DNA of 64,000 nucleotides from Enchytraeus crypticus. Taxonomy: Eukaryota > Annelida > Clitellata > Enchytraeida > Enchytraeidae. Positions 13,105-24,862 of the stretch are shown piece after piece. The stretch's first letter is position 1; the number at the start of each line of letters is the position of its first letter. The stretch covers positions 1,010,001 through 1,074,000 of the forward strand of contig CAJHZI010000753.1 in NCBI GenBank assembly GCA_905160935.1. Reading direction: 5' to 3'. The position numbers and the translations under genes were made by a program. The notes beneath the pieces are model-generated. The model made no database searches. It had not been told where the DNA came from and saw only the letters and a list, made by a program, of their open reading frames with translations.

Positions 13105-13241
13105 ATGGCCACTCGTTGGGGTATTATTGGATGTGGACGCATATCTGGTAACTTCTGCTTAGCCATTCGGTCATTTCCACCTACTGAAAATATCGTAAGT
13201 GTGTGCTATGCATTTATTGATTTAGCTCGTCTGCTTGATTC

Positions 13242-13327
<86 letters not shown>

Positions 13328-16300
13328 TATTCAACTAATGAATTTTTACTATTAAATCTTAATAGTCTATTCGTATCCCAACCCTAGTTAAACTGGGATT
13401 CAAGGTAAGATTATGATGATGATGAAATCTTAATAGTATAATAATGTATCTGAAATGAACTTTTGCGGTAAAGAAAAGGGTGCAACAGTTTATACAGTAA
13501 CATTATTTCAAAGTGCCGTTAGGCCCAGATTGATGTATGTTTTATACTCTAGTTATAAATTTTAATTATTAATTCCGGATAAATGAAGCAAGTGGAAGTT
13601 GTACTTGTATAATTTAATAATAAAACTTTTCCAGATCTGCAAACACTTTACCCTGTTGTTAGTACTCTTCATATTATATATGAGATTCATGATGGGCAGT
13701 AACAAAGCTATTTTTTATTTTACATAATTGTGTATAATATAATCTAGTATTATATAATGTTAATACTTTAAACTTTTGTGGTGCATATTGTTTATTAGGA
13801 TTTTTATTTAAATATTAGTTTATATCTGCTTTCTCAAAAATGAAAATTTATGGGTATAAACTATCAAGGAATTCATTTATAATTCATACTGTTTTTGTTA
13901 GCAATAATATAAATTATTTCGCTTATTTAGATTGTGGCTGTAGCAGCGCGGCAACTTGAAAGTGCGGAGGAATTTGCTAAGCGACACCATGCATTGAGAG
14001 CTTATGGATCTTATGACAAAATTGCTGAAGATCCTGAAATTGGTAAATATTTCCTTCTAAAATTTGTACATAACAATGCAATGCATTAATTAATAACATT
14101 AACTGATTAATTTTAATTTACACTTCATCTATGAGGATTTAATTATTACACATCTTTTTGAGATTCCATTCATAAGTTATAAGGTAAGATGAATTTCTAT
14201 GAATGTGTTTCGAGGTAAGACTATTTCCTGATTTCAAACTTACCATACGTTTATATTGTTTATTTATTATTTCATTTTGCATATCGTCTAGAAGAATTTA
14301 ATTCACTTGACTTTTAAAATCTAAATTTAATTTGCTGCGCTTTTAGATTAGGTGAAGTCTCATATTTACTAGCCTAGTCTATTATATCTTATTTCAGACG
14401 TAGCATACATTGGTGTCTTACATCCACAACACGCTGAGCTGTCGATAAAGATGCTTAGGGCTGGTAAACACGTTGTTTGTGAGAAACCAATGGGAATGTC
14501 TGCAGCCGAGACAAAGAGTGTCATTGAAGTAGCCAAGCAGTCAGGAAAACTCTTTGTAGAAGTAGGAATTTATATTTATTTTCTTAACAATACAGTTTTT
14601 TTAAATGCGAATAAAAGCAAATATTTCATTAATATTTGTAATTTTAACTAAATTAATTTTTAGATATTTAGAATAATTACTAATTGCATGCTCTAAAGAT
14701 AAACTTGTTATATTAATTCTTGAAGGCAAACACTGTTAGCCTTTTCAATATGAGCTATCTCATTTGCACGCTTATATACCGAATCCATCGAACACACTAA
14801 CACACACATTCACACATATACGCACAGATACATTCAATGACTGAGACACACTAGTACTTAGACAATTACTAGTGTGTCTGAGTCATTAAATGTATCTGTA
14901 GAAATTACATGATAACATGATTAATATGTTAGCAGAGTACATTTGTGAAACATTATATCTTTTGACTGATTTTTCTGGATTTTGGATTTGCGCCATTTTT
15001 GGACCTATTTTGCTCACCGGCTTGGATAGTCTCAATAATGCTCGATGTTGCCATTGATGACTGTAGCACTATAATATTAAATCAGATTCCTGATGTAAGA
15101 CACTTCTCGGAGCACTGCGTCTAAAAGGAGGAATCCGATCCAAGGGCTTACTGTAGGTACATTGTATTTTATCCTGAAAGCCTACATAGATTACTGTGAT
15201 CAGTGTTTCTTCTCATTAGAAGGGCTAAATGGTTCAGTATTTAAATGCATTAGGTAACGTCATGAAATTCTGAAAGGCTGTTCCTGTGATCCTGGAATAT
15301 ATTCTCGATGGATCTGATTAGAGATTAAAATCTAGGTTATTCACAGGCTGGTAGCGTGGATAAGTGACTAACTGCCTAATGTTTACATATGTAGTAAAAA
15401 GATGAATATCTTCAGAGATGATAATTTTATAATAATGTGTGTTTAACGTTTCTTCTTCCTTTTTGTGTAAATTAAATTAAATTAATGATCAAAACTAAAC
15501 TAAAAGCATTACAATCTAATGAATGTTTGAATTTCAATGTCTTTGTGTTTCTTATTTTATGAGTGTTTATTAATGAATATAAATATTCAACGCATATAGT
15601 GAACAACACAATTAGCAAAATTAATCTAGGGATTTTTTTCTGCAATGTAAGGAACTTATCAAAATTCTGGTCTGCTATAAGTTTCTTCTGTAGACATATT
15701 TACTTTTAACTTTGTTAAAGCTGTTTTTCTACGTAGTAGGATCTTCCTGTGCCGTTGATTTGCTTAGGCTGTGTGGTCCCGGTTCTTTCCAGTATATGAG
15801 AGGCTGAGGCAGGAACTTATCAACAAATCCATTGGGGAGGTTTTGACCATCAGTGTTCAATTTGGCAACAACTTTGAGGTGAGAGAAGATTCTCGAATAG
15901 TGAATAAGGAAATGGGAGGAGGTCTGGCTCTAGATATGGGAATGTATGCTGCACAATTTGCCAATGTTGTTTTTAATGCTGAAAAACCTGAGAGAATTAT
16001 TGCATCCGGTTTCTTATACCATACAGGTTGTGTATTGAATCTCTCTTGCAAACACTTTATTTACTTCTAAAATATTTCGTATGCTTACTTAACTATTGAA
16101 TATTAATTTTTCCAAAACAGCGTTTTTCTTGTCAGTTTTCAATAGCTTACTGATTGATCAATTCAGTTTTCATTTTTTGTGTTGTTAAACTTTATCGGTG
16201 ATTTGTACTGCATTAATGTTCACATTCCCCGTGTTGTGCTCAGGTGTGGTTGGACCACTGCCGTATAGGGCAACCGCAAACAATCTGCCGCGTGTACATA

Positions 16301-19300
16301 AGAGGCGACTATAGGCAGGAGCTGAGGATGGTGAGGATGGCCACCTCACCATGAAATATTTTCCCCCAGGATTAAATTGTAATTAATCCACCTAACTGAG
16401 GAAGGCAATGGGGAACCACCTCAGAAGCCACATTTTTCCCAAGCTATAGGCTACATAAGGTATGGTTAAGACATAGACTTTGTGAAGGGATTAACTTGTT
16501 GATCTAAGGAGTGCTCTTATGGAGCGAGAAAGCGAACTTTGAGTATGAATATGTACCTTGAACTTGCCACTTGGCAGTGCACTGAAGAGGAAGAATGTTC
16601 ACATGGTCGCATCGTGCAGCTAGGTACTGTTCTCCTTCTTTGCACTAATATATTTCAAAATAAATTTGCAAATCGTACATATATTGCATTTATTGTGCAA
16701 AATTTAATTTTTTAGATTTTATTCTGTTTTGTATTTTCTGAGACGCATCCACGTTTCTTTTAAATTTGAAATATACTTGAAATTTACTACTGTTGGTTGG
16801 GGATAATGCTATGAGTCTTAAGTACTAGCTTATAATGAGCAATTTTATTTTTCTATGCATAGGAGTCGATAAGAAGTTTTCGGCCACACTTCTGTACAAA
16901 GGGGATAGAATGGCCAACTTTCTTGTAGCTGGAGATACAAAGCTCTGTAACACTGCACACATCTATGGCACTGAAGGAATGATTGAGGTCTCAAATACTT
17001 GCTTTAAATCTAACATAATATACATTTAACTAAAATAACTTTAGTAGCTTTTAGCAAAATATTATTTGAATTATAATATAATTATTTATCATTGCAGATA
17101 TAAACCTGAATTTTGTAGACTTGAATCTTAAGTAGTTTAATAAAATCTGAAGTTAGCATGCTTGCTTTTAAATTGAGCTGAAATAATTAATATCGGATAA
17201 AGATTTAATAATTACAATCAGGAATAAGATTGTATGGCTCGCTCTCTTGGATTGTTGCTTTTGGCATTAAAGTACTTGAAGTCGCCTTTAATGCTTTAAC
17301 ATTATATGGATACCAAATGAATAACTGTTAATTAGCCGAGTTGACTTCATTCATACTTGATTTCCTTGAGATATAGAAACAGATTTTAAATTTAGTTTTA
17401 TAATTTTGGAAATCAGTGCCTAAGTTTTTTATTTATTATCTAAGCGATTTTGAATATTGACAAGACATCTGGCATTTAACCTTGATTTGTGCCACTGGAT
17501 CTCTTTAAGTTTCTTTAATTCCTTGTTTAGCAGTCAAGTTTCATATTAGTTCACCGCCATGTTATTTCTTGTTACCTCTTTTCGAAGTGCTTGCCTGTTT
17601 AATTTCGCAATATATCACAAGTTTTTGTATTTTTTCAGAAAGACAAAAGATTAAGACTATGGAAGTCAAACATTGCACAGTCGTAGATATTAATATTTGC
17701 AAATTTATTCTTAAACTTTGTAGAGTGGTGAGCGAGGGAGGTTATGGACTCCTATGAAGATGTTTGTTTCTTGGTTCATAATGGAACAATGTTCGAAGTT
17801 AACCTTTTTTGAGTGGCAATTTATGTACGGGAAACTTCACATGATCCAATTTCTATCTAAGAGTCACACGATCCTATTTCTTATAAAATATTTGTAGAAA
17901 TATCTTGAGTAGAACCACAGCTTTTCTTACAATCATTCAGTATTGGTGTGGTAAAATCATGTAGAACTCCTTGTCTTAGAGTTCTTTGAATTTTATAGTA
18001 GAGTTTAAGTTAATATTCAGACATTGATCGAGTGACAATATAAGTTTAAAATGTTTTGTTGGCATTACCTCTATCTATTGAAGTATTTCTAAAGTAGTTC
18101 TATTCTCTCAATTTTCTTATTATGCTATAGATTCCTCAGTTTTGGTGTCCGTTCGAAATAAGGACTCCCAAAGGAACGGAAAAGTATCCTCCTCCTGATT
18201 TCCTGGAAGCACCTGCTTTCAAACACACTCAGGGACTTGCATATGAGGTCGCTGCTGTAAGAAAAGGCATTATGAAAGGTTTCATTGTTACTCTACCTGC
18301 CGTACAACATTAATCTCATTTGTATCCATATTTGAATCACAAATCCCATAAATTGTACATATTAAATCACTACATTTATTTGAAAGTAGGCTCATAAGAA
18401 AGGCTGTTAAGAATCATTGAAAGGGGTCGTAATGGTCGAGTCGGGTGTATAATTATTGAAGCAATCAAACAGTAAATAAATAAATCTATCAATCATTCAA
18501 TAAGGATTTAGTATTATGTATGTCATTCAAAGGTGATGATAATCACATGTTGCAAATTGTGTTCTTGTCTTCATCGTTTTCAAACGACACTTCTTTTATA
18601 GCTCTCATCATCCTTGCCATCACGATAGGCTAAGCCGCTAAGTCGCCCTTGTTCTCTTTTATTATGATTAAGTAAAATGTAGCCTACTTGAAGTATGTAG
18701 TTTGCATTATATCAAAATTAAAATCCAGTTAAATGTAAATTTAGTGAATTTCGTAAAGTCTCATTTAAAATTTATGTCTATTCGTATCCTGATCCTGGTT
18801 AAACTAGGAATAAAGGGAAGATGATGATGTGTCAAGTTTCATTAAAAAATAATATTCTTTGTTAAGTTATTTGTTAAAATAATGCGGATCTGGAGATATT
18901 AAGATTAACGTCAGTTTTAAACAAATGTTGCAAGCCCGACATTATCTCTAGTGAGTTCCTAAATTATTGCATGTCTCAAGAGCAGCTATTAATCAATCTA
19001 CTGTAGATCAATGCTGATAGCGCTAGGTAACAGTTTGATGGAATTAGAGCCTATTAAGTTAGAGTTTATGACATTGTTATAAAACCTTTACAAATGTTAA
19101 ATGGGCTTTAATTTCTGAATATAATTGAGATATTTGGATAAAATTTGAATTATTTTTCATTTGCTCTCTGTGGCCAGGTGATTCTTAAGAGACGGGATTT
19201 TGTTACTAACTCCTTTTACTACTGAATTTTATGATCTAATTCATAATTAATTATATCTTTACTTCTTGTTTTGAATATCATATCTGGGCTCTGAATTTTT

Positions 19301-20858
19301 TGTCGACCAATCTGGTATTTGAACTAATGTTTTTTAACGTTTGATACTTCATTCTTTGGACTTATGCTAAAATGCTTTTTTACTAGAAAGAGCACAGTGG
19401 AACAGTTTGCTAGAGCTTTTCTATCAGCGAAACAGTTCTATCATTTCACTTATATTTGTTTTAGGAATAATTCAAATTGTTAATAAGTAAACAGTAAACA
19501 CGCATTATAGTGAAATGATCAACTATGTTGATATCTGTCACCTTTAACACCACATGTTTAAACCTTTAGGCAATTTAAACCATTTTTCGTATAACCAGTC
19601 CAGTGAATGTCCGAGATTTTACTCTCAGATCAGCGCGGCTGGAATTCGAATCCAATAGTGTTCAATTCACCTCAGGATCTGTCTATTGAAACTTCATGAC
19701 GTTGAAAATGAGTTATCCATTCAGTCGAAGCCGACTCTTGGACACTTTATGAACTATCTGTCTCCATGTATCACGATTTCTTACCGCCTCCCTCATATCC
19801 GCTATGCTGGTGTTGAGGTCAAATTCTACAGTATCAAGCCAACGCGTTCTTTGACGACCTTTCCTCCTTTTTCCACTGACCTGTCCTAGCATAATTGATT
19901 TCTCAATTGAACTCGCTCGCATGACATGTCCAAAGTATGACAACCTTTGCTTTGTGATCTTCCCTTCAAGAGAAATACTTGGTTTTATGCGATCTAGCAC
20001 CTCTCTATTGTTAACTTTAGCCGTCCACGGGACTCGTAACACGCGTCTCCAACACCAAAGCTCGAAAGCGTCGATTCTCCTTCTATCCGCCTTTCTTAGC
20101 GTCCAACTTTCGCATCCATAGGTGGCAATTGGGAAGACTATCGCATTGACTATCCTGCATTTGGTAACGAGGCTTATGTCTTTACTCTTCCAAATTTTCA
20201 TCATGCCAGTCATCGCAGTGCGCCCCATTGCTATCCGCCTTTTTTCTCTGGTCTTGATTCTCCGTCACGGACAATTTTAGAACCAAGAAAGACGAAATCG
20301 TTGACTGTCTCAATATCTTCATTGTCAATTCTGATTTTGGTTTCGGCAATATCAGTTGTCATGATCTTGGTTTTCTTAGTGTTGAGGAACAAACCAGCTT
20401 TTTCGCTTTCTTCTTTAACCTTTAATATGAATTGTTCCATACCTTCCCTTCTCTCCGCGAGGAGAGTGGTGTCATCCGCATACCTCAGATTGTTGATGTT
20501 TCTCCCACCAATTTTCACACCTACAGTTGATTCAATCATATCTACCTTCCGCAATACTGCTTCTGTGTATATATTAAATAAAGACGGCGACAAAATACAG
20601 CCTTGACGGTTCATTGTTGACGGTCATGACGTTACCCTTACGCTATTAAGACATGCAATGTAACGTAATTACTAATTAGTTAATGTACTTGAGGTTTCAT
20701 GTATACCTTATATAACTATTTCGATTAACTTTTAATTACTGCATTAAATATGTTTACTAGGTTTAACCGAGTTACCGGAGATGAAACATTCAGACAGTGT
20801 TCTGATCGCCGAGATTAATGACGAAATTCTGAGACAACTTGAAGTGTCCTACTCTTGA
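13105..20858 (+). CDS. DHDH: Dihydrodiol dehydrogenase-like oxidoreductase, copy 1 (7 exons)
   Basis: GFO/IDH/MocA-family NADP-dependent oxidoreductase resembling trans-1,2-dihydrobenzene-1,2-diol dehydrogenase (also known as D-xylose 1-dehydrogenase); the substrate here is inferred, not shown. Exons 13105-13194, 13931-14042, 14398-14561, 15768-16026, 16863-16987, 18131-18278, 20761-20858 total 996 bp (331 aa), close to the roughly 334 aa of mammalian DHDH. The N-terminal Rossmann motif is GIIGCGRIS. The catalytic EKP motif is at residues 96-98, so the lysine is at 97 as remembered for mammalian DHDH. LDMGMY (residues 177-182) supplies the expected Asp/Tyr pair. The protein ends LEVSYS. Intron 1 begins close to a (TA)n tract, intron 4 holds a SINE, and intron 6 holds a SINE broken by a LINE. 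The gene is a tandem paralogue of the copy at 24392. Confidence 0.92.
13241..13331. repeat. (TA)n microsatellite
   Basis: About 90 bp of TA dinucleotides in DHDH copy 1 intron 1. Similar tracts lie at 24783-24858 (the equivalent intron of copy 2), 11493-11535 and 52847-52922. Poly-(Tyr-Ile) frames across them are artefacts. Confidence 0.95.
14825..14898. repeat. Hairpin with 32-bp arms
   Basis: Left arm 14825-14856 and right arm 14867-14898 are reverse complements with two mismatches and a 10-bp loop. It sits in intron 3 of DHDH copy 1. Confidence 0.85.
14970..15070 (-). repeat. Repeat F copy
   Basis: About 100 bp containing GCGCCATTTTTGGACC, TTGCTCACCGGCTTGG and AATGCTCGATGTTG. Its reverse complement matches 44575-44700 and 50745-50885. 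Family unknown; probably a short retroposon. Confidence 0.6.
16226..16593 (+). mobile_element. SINE-C (about 370 bp) with 11-bp target-site duplication
   Basis: Starts TCCCCGTGTTGTGCTCAGG and ends GTGCACTGAAGAGGAAG. It is flanked by AATGTTCACAT at 16215-16225 and 16594-16604. It lies in intron 4 of DHDH copy 1. The family recurs at 34947-35319 and 52931-53292. I see no clear tRNA-type promoter. Confidence 0.85.
19495..20655 (-). mobile_element. SINE-B copy, split by a LINE insertion
   Basis: The two pieces (19495-19703 and 20624-20655) together form one SINE-B: CACGCATTATAGTGAAATG, TTTTACTCTCAGATCAGC, a tRNA-like part, TTCATGACGTT, then TTACCCTTACGCTATTAAGAC. A LINE lies between, bounded by a 10-bp duplication. 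It lies in intron 6 of DHDH copy 1. Confidence 0.85.
19704..20623 (-). mobile_element. RTE-like LINE, 5'-truncated and frameshifted
   Basis: Coding on the minus strand. The upstream part has the reverse-transcriptase motifs QGCILSPSLFNIY and LRYADDTTLLAERREG and the stretch LNTKKTKIMTT. The downstream part has YGCESWTLRKADRRRID, SYFGHVMRAS and RKGRQRTRWLDTV. The two parts are in different frames near 20230, so the copy is inactive. The 5' half (endonuclease) is missing. It is bounded by TCATGACGTT direct repeats at 19694-19703 and 20624-20633, showing a target-primed insertion. Confidence 0.88.
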
Positions 20859-21190
20859 ATGCTTAAACCAGTATACTATATATTACACACACCTAGGCTA
20901 GACTACGTGGCTATGGGCTATGTTTGTAATCATGTCAAAGCTAGTATTGAAAACTGCGTTAATGGCATGCTTAAACCAGTGTACTATATAATACATGTCA
21001 AGGCCAGGATTCATGGCTAAGTCGGTAATCATGTCAAAGACGGTATTGATAATAATTGCGAATGACACGTTTAAACCAGTATACTATATTAATGGCCTAC
21101 ATGCCAAAGCCAGAATACTTGGTTAAGCCTGTAATTATGTCAAAAGTGGTATTGATAACTGATGCATGGCTAAGCCAGTACTTTTGTCTA
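20859..21190. repeat. About 105-bp diverged tandem repeat beginning at the DHDH copy 1 stop codon
   Basis: Three to four units carrying GCTTAAACCAGTATACTATA, CATGGCTAAG, GTAATCATGTCAAAG and GGTATTGATAAC. The first unit begins one base after the TGA at 20856-20858, so the array probably lies in the 3' UTR. Confidence 0.75.
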
Positions 21191-21837
21191 AGGCAGTAGT
21201 TAAATTGTTACAATATTTATAGTATTGAAAACTGCGTTAATGGCAATATCAGTCATCCATTGGCAGGCGATCTGAAACCTTTGAAATTATGTAAAATTTA
21301 ATGGTTTCATTAGACATTGTTTGCTGTTGAGTTAATATTGTTCAGCTTTATTCCTTTTATAGCCCTAAGTTTTGATCATGTCATCACCGTCTTTCATTTT
21401 ATATGACCATAGAATATGGTAAGTATATTGAATGCTTGTTTTGGTTTACCAGCACATTATTTGCTATTGCATAACTGTATTCTCTGCATTATCTCGATTG
21501 CTTCCACATAAATGTTCATGATTTTGCAGAAGACGGATATTTGATATATTGTGTAAGATAGTTGCGTGGCAACATCTTAAAATGTTTCTTTAAATATCAT
21601 TGTGATGATTAACGTATTGTGATGATTCAGGTATAATTCACACAACATTTCGTGTTTGTATTTCTACTAGTGTATCGATATTTTATTTAAATTTCACGGT
21701 TGTAGACTAAACAAGCTATATTGCATTCATGCTGTTGTGATTGTGCTAAAGGTATAGGGGCCTAATCTTTATATGCAGGTCGTCGGCATGTATACACACA
21801 CATAGTATTTTCTTGCCTGTTTGCCAATTATGTCATG

Positions 21838-22433
21838 TGAGGCTAGTTCTTGTGAATTTAACTAATATACCTAATTGATAAAAATATAATTAAACTATAT
21901 TACAATTACAATATAAGTTATTGCGTTATCCTTCTGTAGAATTCTGGATAGTTTCTCCTACATTAATACTGCATCCGTGCGACGAATTTGCTGGTGGATG
22001 CAGTGTGATAGCTAAACTATTTTAATCAATAATTACGGAGAGAATTTTAGAACCTTTAGCTGTTTGCTTATTAATAGGTTAAACGTTAGTTGTGCTGATT
22101 AAAATGCATTATAGTTAAATGATATCCATGCTGATATCTAATAAGCGTGTAGTATCACATATAGGCCTGTACATGTTAAAAATAAAGGAGGTAACTCAGA
22201 GCATATTTAATTTAGAAGTCCAATTGAATTAAATTTCTAGATTTTATACTCTGATTCCTGAGCAACTGAACTTGGAAGCGAACATAAAAGAAGGAGGCAG
22301 GGTTGGGGTGGTGAGTACGGTGAGGCTAGTTCTCGTGAAGTTAACTAATATGCCTAATTGATAAAAATTCAATTAAATTATATTATAATTACAATATAAG
22401 CTATTGCGTTGTCCTTCTGTAGAATTCTGGATA
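21838..22433. repeat. Direct duplication of about 113 bp
   Basis: 21838-21950 and 22321-22433 are copies (GAGGCTAGTTCT start, CTGTAGAATTCTGGATA end) with roughly a dozen differences, 483 bp apart. The second copy runs almost directly into the foldback at 22444. Confidence 0.85.
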
Positions 22434-22443
22434 TAACGCAATA

Positions 22444-22674
22444 GTGCCACGCATACCCCGCATGCTACACCACACACTCCCCGCATACTACACCACACAC
22501 TCCCCGCATGCTACACCACACATACTCCGCATGCTACACGACACACTCCCCGCATACTACATCACACATACCCCGCATACTACACCACACACACTTCTTT
22601 TTGTGTGTGTGGAGGAATGTGTAGTGTAGCATGCGGGGTACACATGTATGTAGCATGCGGGGTATGCGTGGCAC
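22444..22674. repeat. 231-bp foldback with perfect 25-bp ends and tandem interior
   Basis: The ends 22444-22468 and 22650-22674 are perfect reverse complements (GTGCCACGCATACCCCGCAT start). The left half holds about six units of CCCCGCATGCTACACCACAC type. The centre is an imperfect CACACACA/TGTGTGTG palindrome. No protein is encoded. Confidence 0.9.
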
Positions 22675-24352
22675 TTAGAAGGCACCGTAGATAAGGATAG
22701 AATTAGCAACGCTACAATCTGAGGATTCTATTCCAAATGCTGAGAAAACAAATAGAAACCTTTATTAACGAATGCACCATATTTAATTGCTATGCTGATA
22801 TAACTTTCAATCATGTGCCGTATAATATGTAGTGACATTTATTGTTAATTTAATGTCCTTTTCCTACATCGCACACTCTCGATTCAATGTCTAGCTACTA
22901 ATTCCAGTCAACTATAAGGCTTGGTCCATACTGATTATACAACTTAATTCGTCTTCTGAAATCTACCTGCAATAGAAACCGGTAAATTGACTTTAAATAA
23001 ATATGTTGCAAATAATGTACTATTACATAATAAATAAATTTATTGTAAAAACGTCGAACTGTTAAAATGTTGGCAACACTGAGTAAATACGATCAGCTGA
23101 TTATGTTATCAAAGTGACGAAGTCTATACTAAGAACACGTCCCCTGTGTGAGCGCCACTGCCTAATTTCTCTCTATTAATCACGTCGTATTTTGTTACAA
23201 ACTTCATTCAAGTGTGTGCTATTCTGTCTACTATATTCTACTATATTCTTTGAGAAACGCTGGTACGCAGTATATTGTTGTAGAAGACGCCGTGATTATT
23301 ATTTACCTATTTTATTAGAATGTCTGTGTCTATATAATTTATCATCATGTGTAGAGTGGTAGATAATTTGTACGCAATTTTTAAATAATTGATTCTAAGA
23401 TTTTAAATCTCGTGAGATGGATACTGATGTTACGTGATCAGAGAGTAAAATCTCTGTCTGGCTGTCGTTTTAATAATATATTAAATTGCCTAAAATTCCT
23501 ACCGGCTTAAACGTATGGTTTTAAAGCGGTTACTTAATATCATGAATACATGTAAAACTTATATGCAAAATGCCTTTTATATATAAAATTGTACATTACT
23601 GTGCTCGAATGTAAAATTAGTTGCTGCTGCTGCTTTTATCAACATTTTGCCTGGAGGAAGAGTCTTATGGAGTCTTTGCTGGTAGAAATATGCATAAGAT
23701 TTTTTTAGCTCTTACAAAAGGCTACACAAGCCCTTCATAATAGCCTTACTGTGCTCCTTAATATCTTATTTTATTTAAATTTTGTAGATTAGCACTACTT
23801 AATATTTCTTGCCATTTATACTCTGCTGCCTTTAAATTTGTGCATTTTTTACGGCTGGTAAACATTGCGGGAGATCAATCACTTTTACAACAAAGGGACA
23901 AACTGCAGGCTGGGGGAGTCAGTCAAAGATGTTAAAAGAGATCATAATAATATATAGTTTTATATGGCGAAAACATTTGTATTCCCAATTATATCCATCT
24001 CTTAATACCATAATAAGGTATTTAATTATTTTCCACTTACGGGTCTGGTGAATGTTTGAGGTTTTATTCTATGTGCAGCAGTCAGTTTACTTCAAACTTC
24101 AAAGCACTTACTAATGCAATCTGATGTGTGGAGCTATTCTGAAATTAACTGTGACCTATTATTTGATATATATGTTTTCTATAATATAATTTTTTTTTTA
24201 AGGTTACTTTATTTAAATGATTAAATATTCAGTAAGAAATTTGTTTGAGTCTGTGCACATAGAGAAAATTGAATTTTAATAACTTTGATGAAACTTTGTA
24301 CATGGCAGACCATTATAGCTCTAAATTGTTCTGATTTCTAACATTAATTTGC
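22675..24352. other. Intergenic spacer between the DHDH copies
   Basis: AT-rich; I recognise no gene or repeat family in it. The proximal part should hold the promoter of DHDH copy 2. Confidence 0.5.
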
Positions 24353-24391
24353 ATGCAACATATTTGTACAGAGAATATTGAGATCAGAAGA

Positions 24392-24781
24392 ATGGCTACT
24401 CGATGGGGTATCATTGGATGTGGACTTATATCCAGCGACTTTTGTCTTGCAATACGAGCACTGCCATCTGATGAACATAAAGTGAGTGTATCACTAAATT
24501 ATTGCGGTTTTTCAATGGGAATAATTGCATTCTTGTTCCAACTCACCGTTTACATATGATGGGTCTCTTTAATAAAATGCATTATATCGTATTAATTAAT
24601 ATTTTAAAGTTCTGTGAGATTAATTACATTCAAGCGTAATATGGATATATTCAATTATAGATTATAATGAATTGCTATCAAAATAAACATGTTAATAAGA
24701 TAATTGACATTATATAGCGTCACTTGCTAATGCTCCTGTATTGTAGCATTTAAGTATTTGTATAGATAAAAGACTATATAT

Positions 24782-24862
<81 letters not shown>

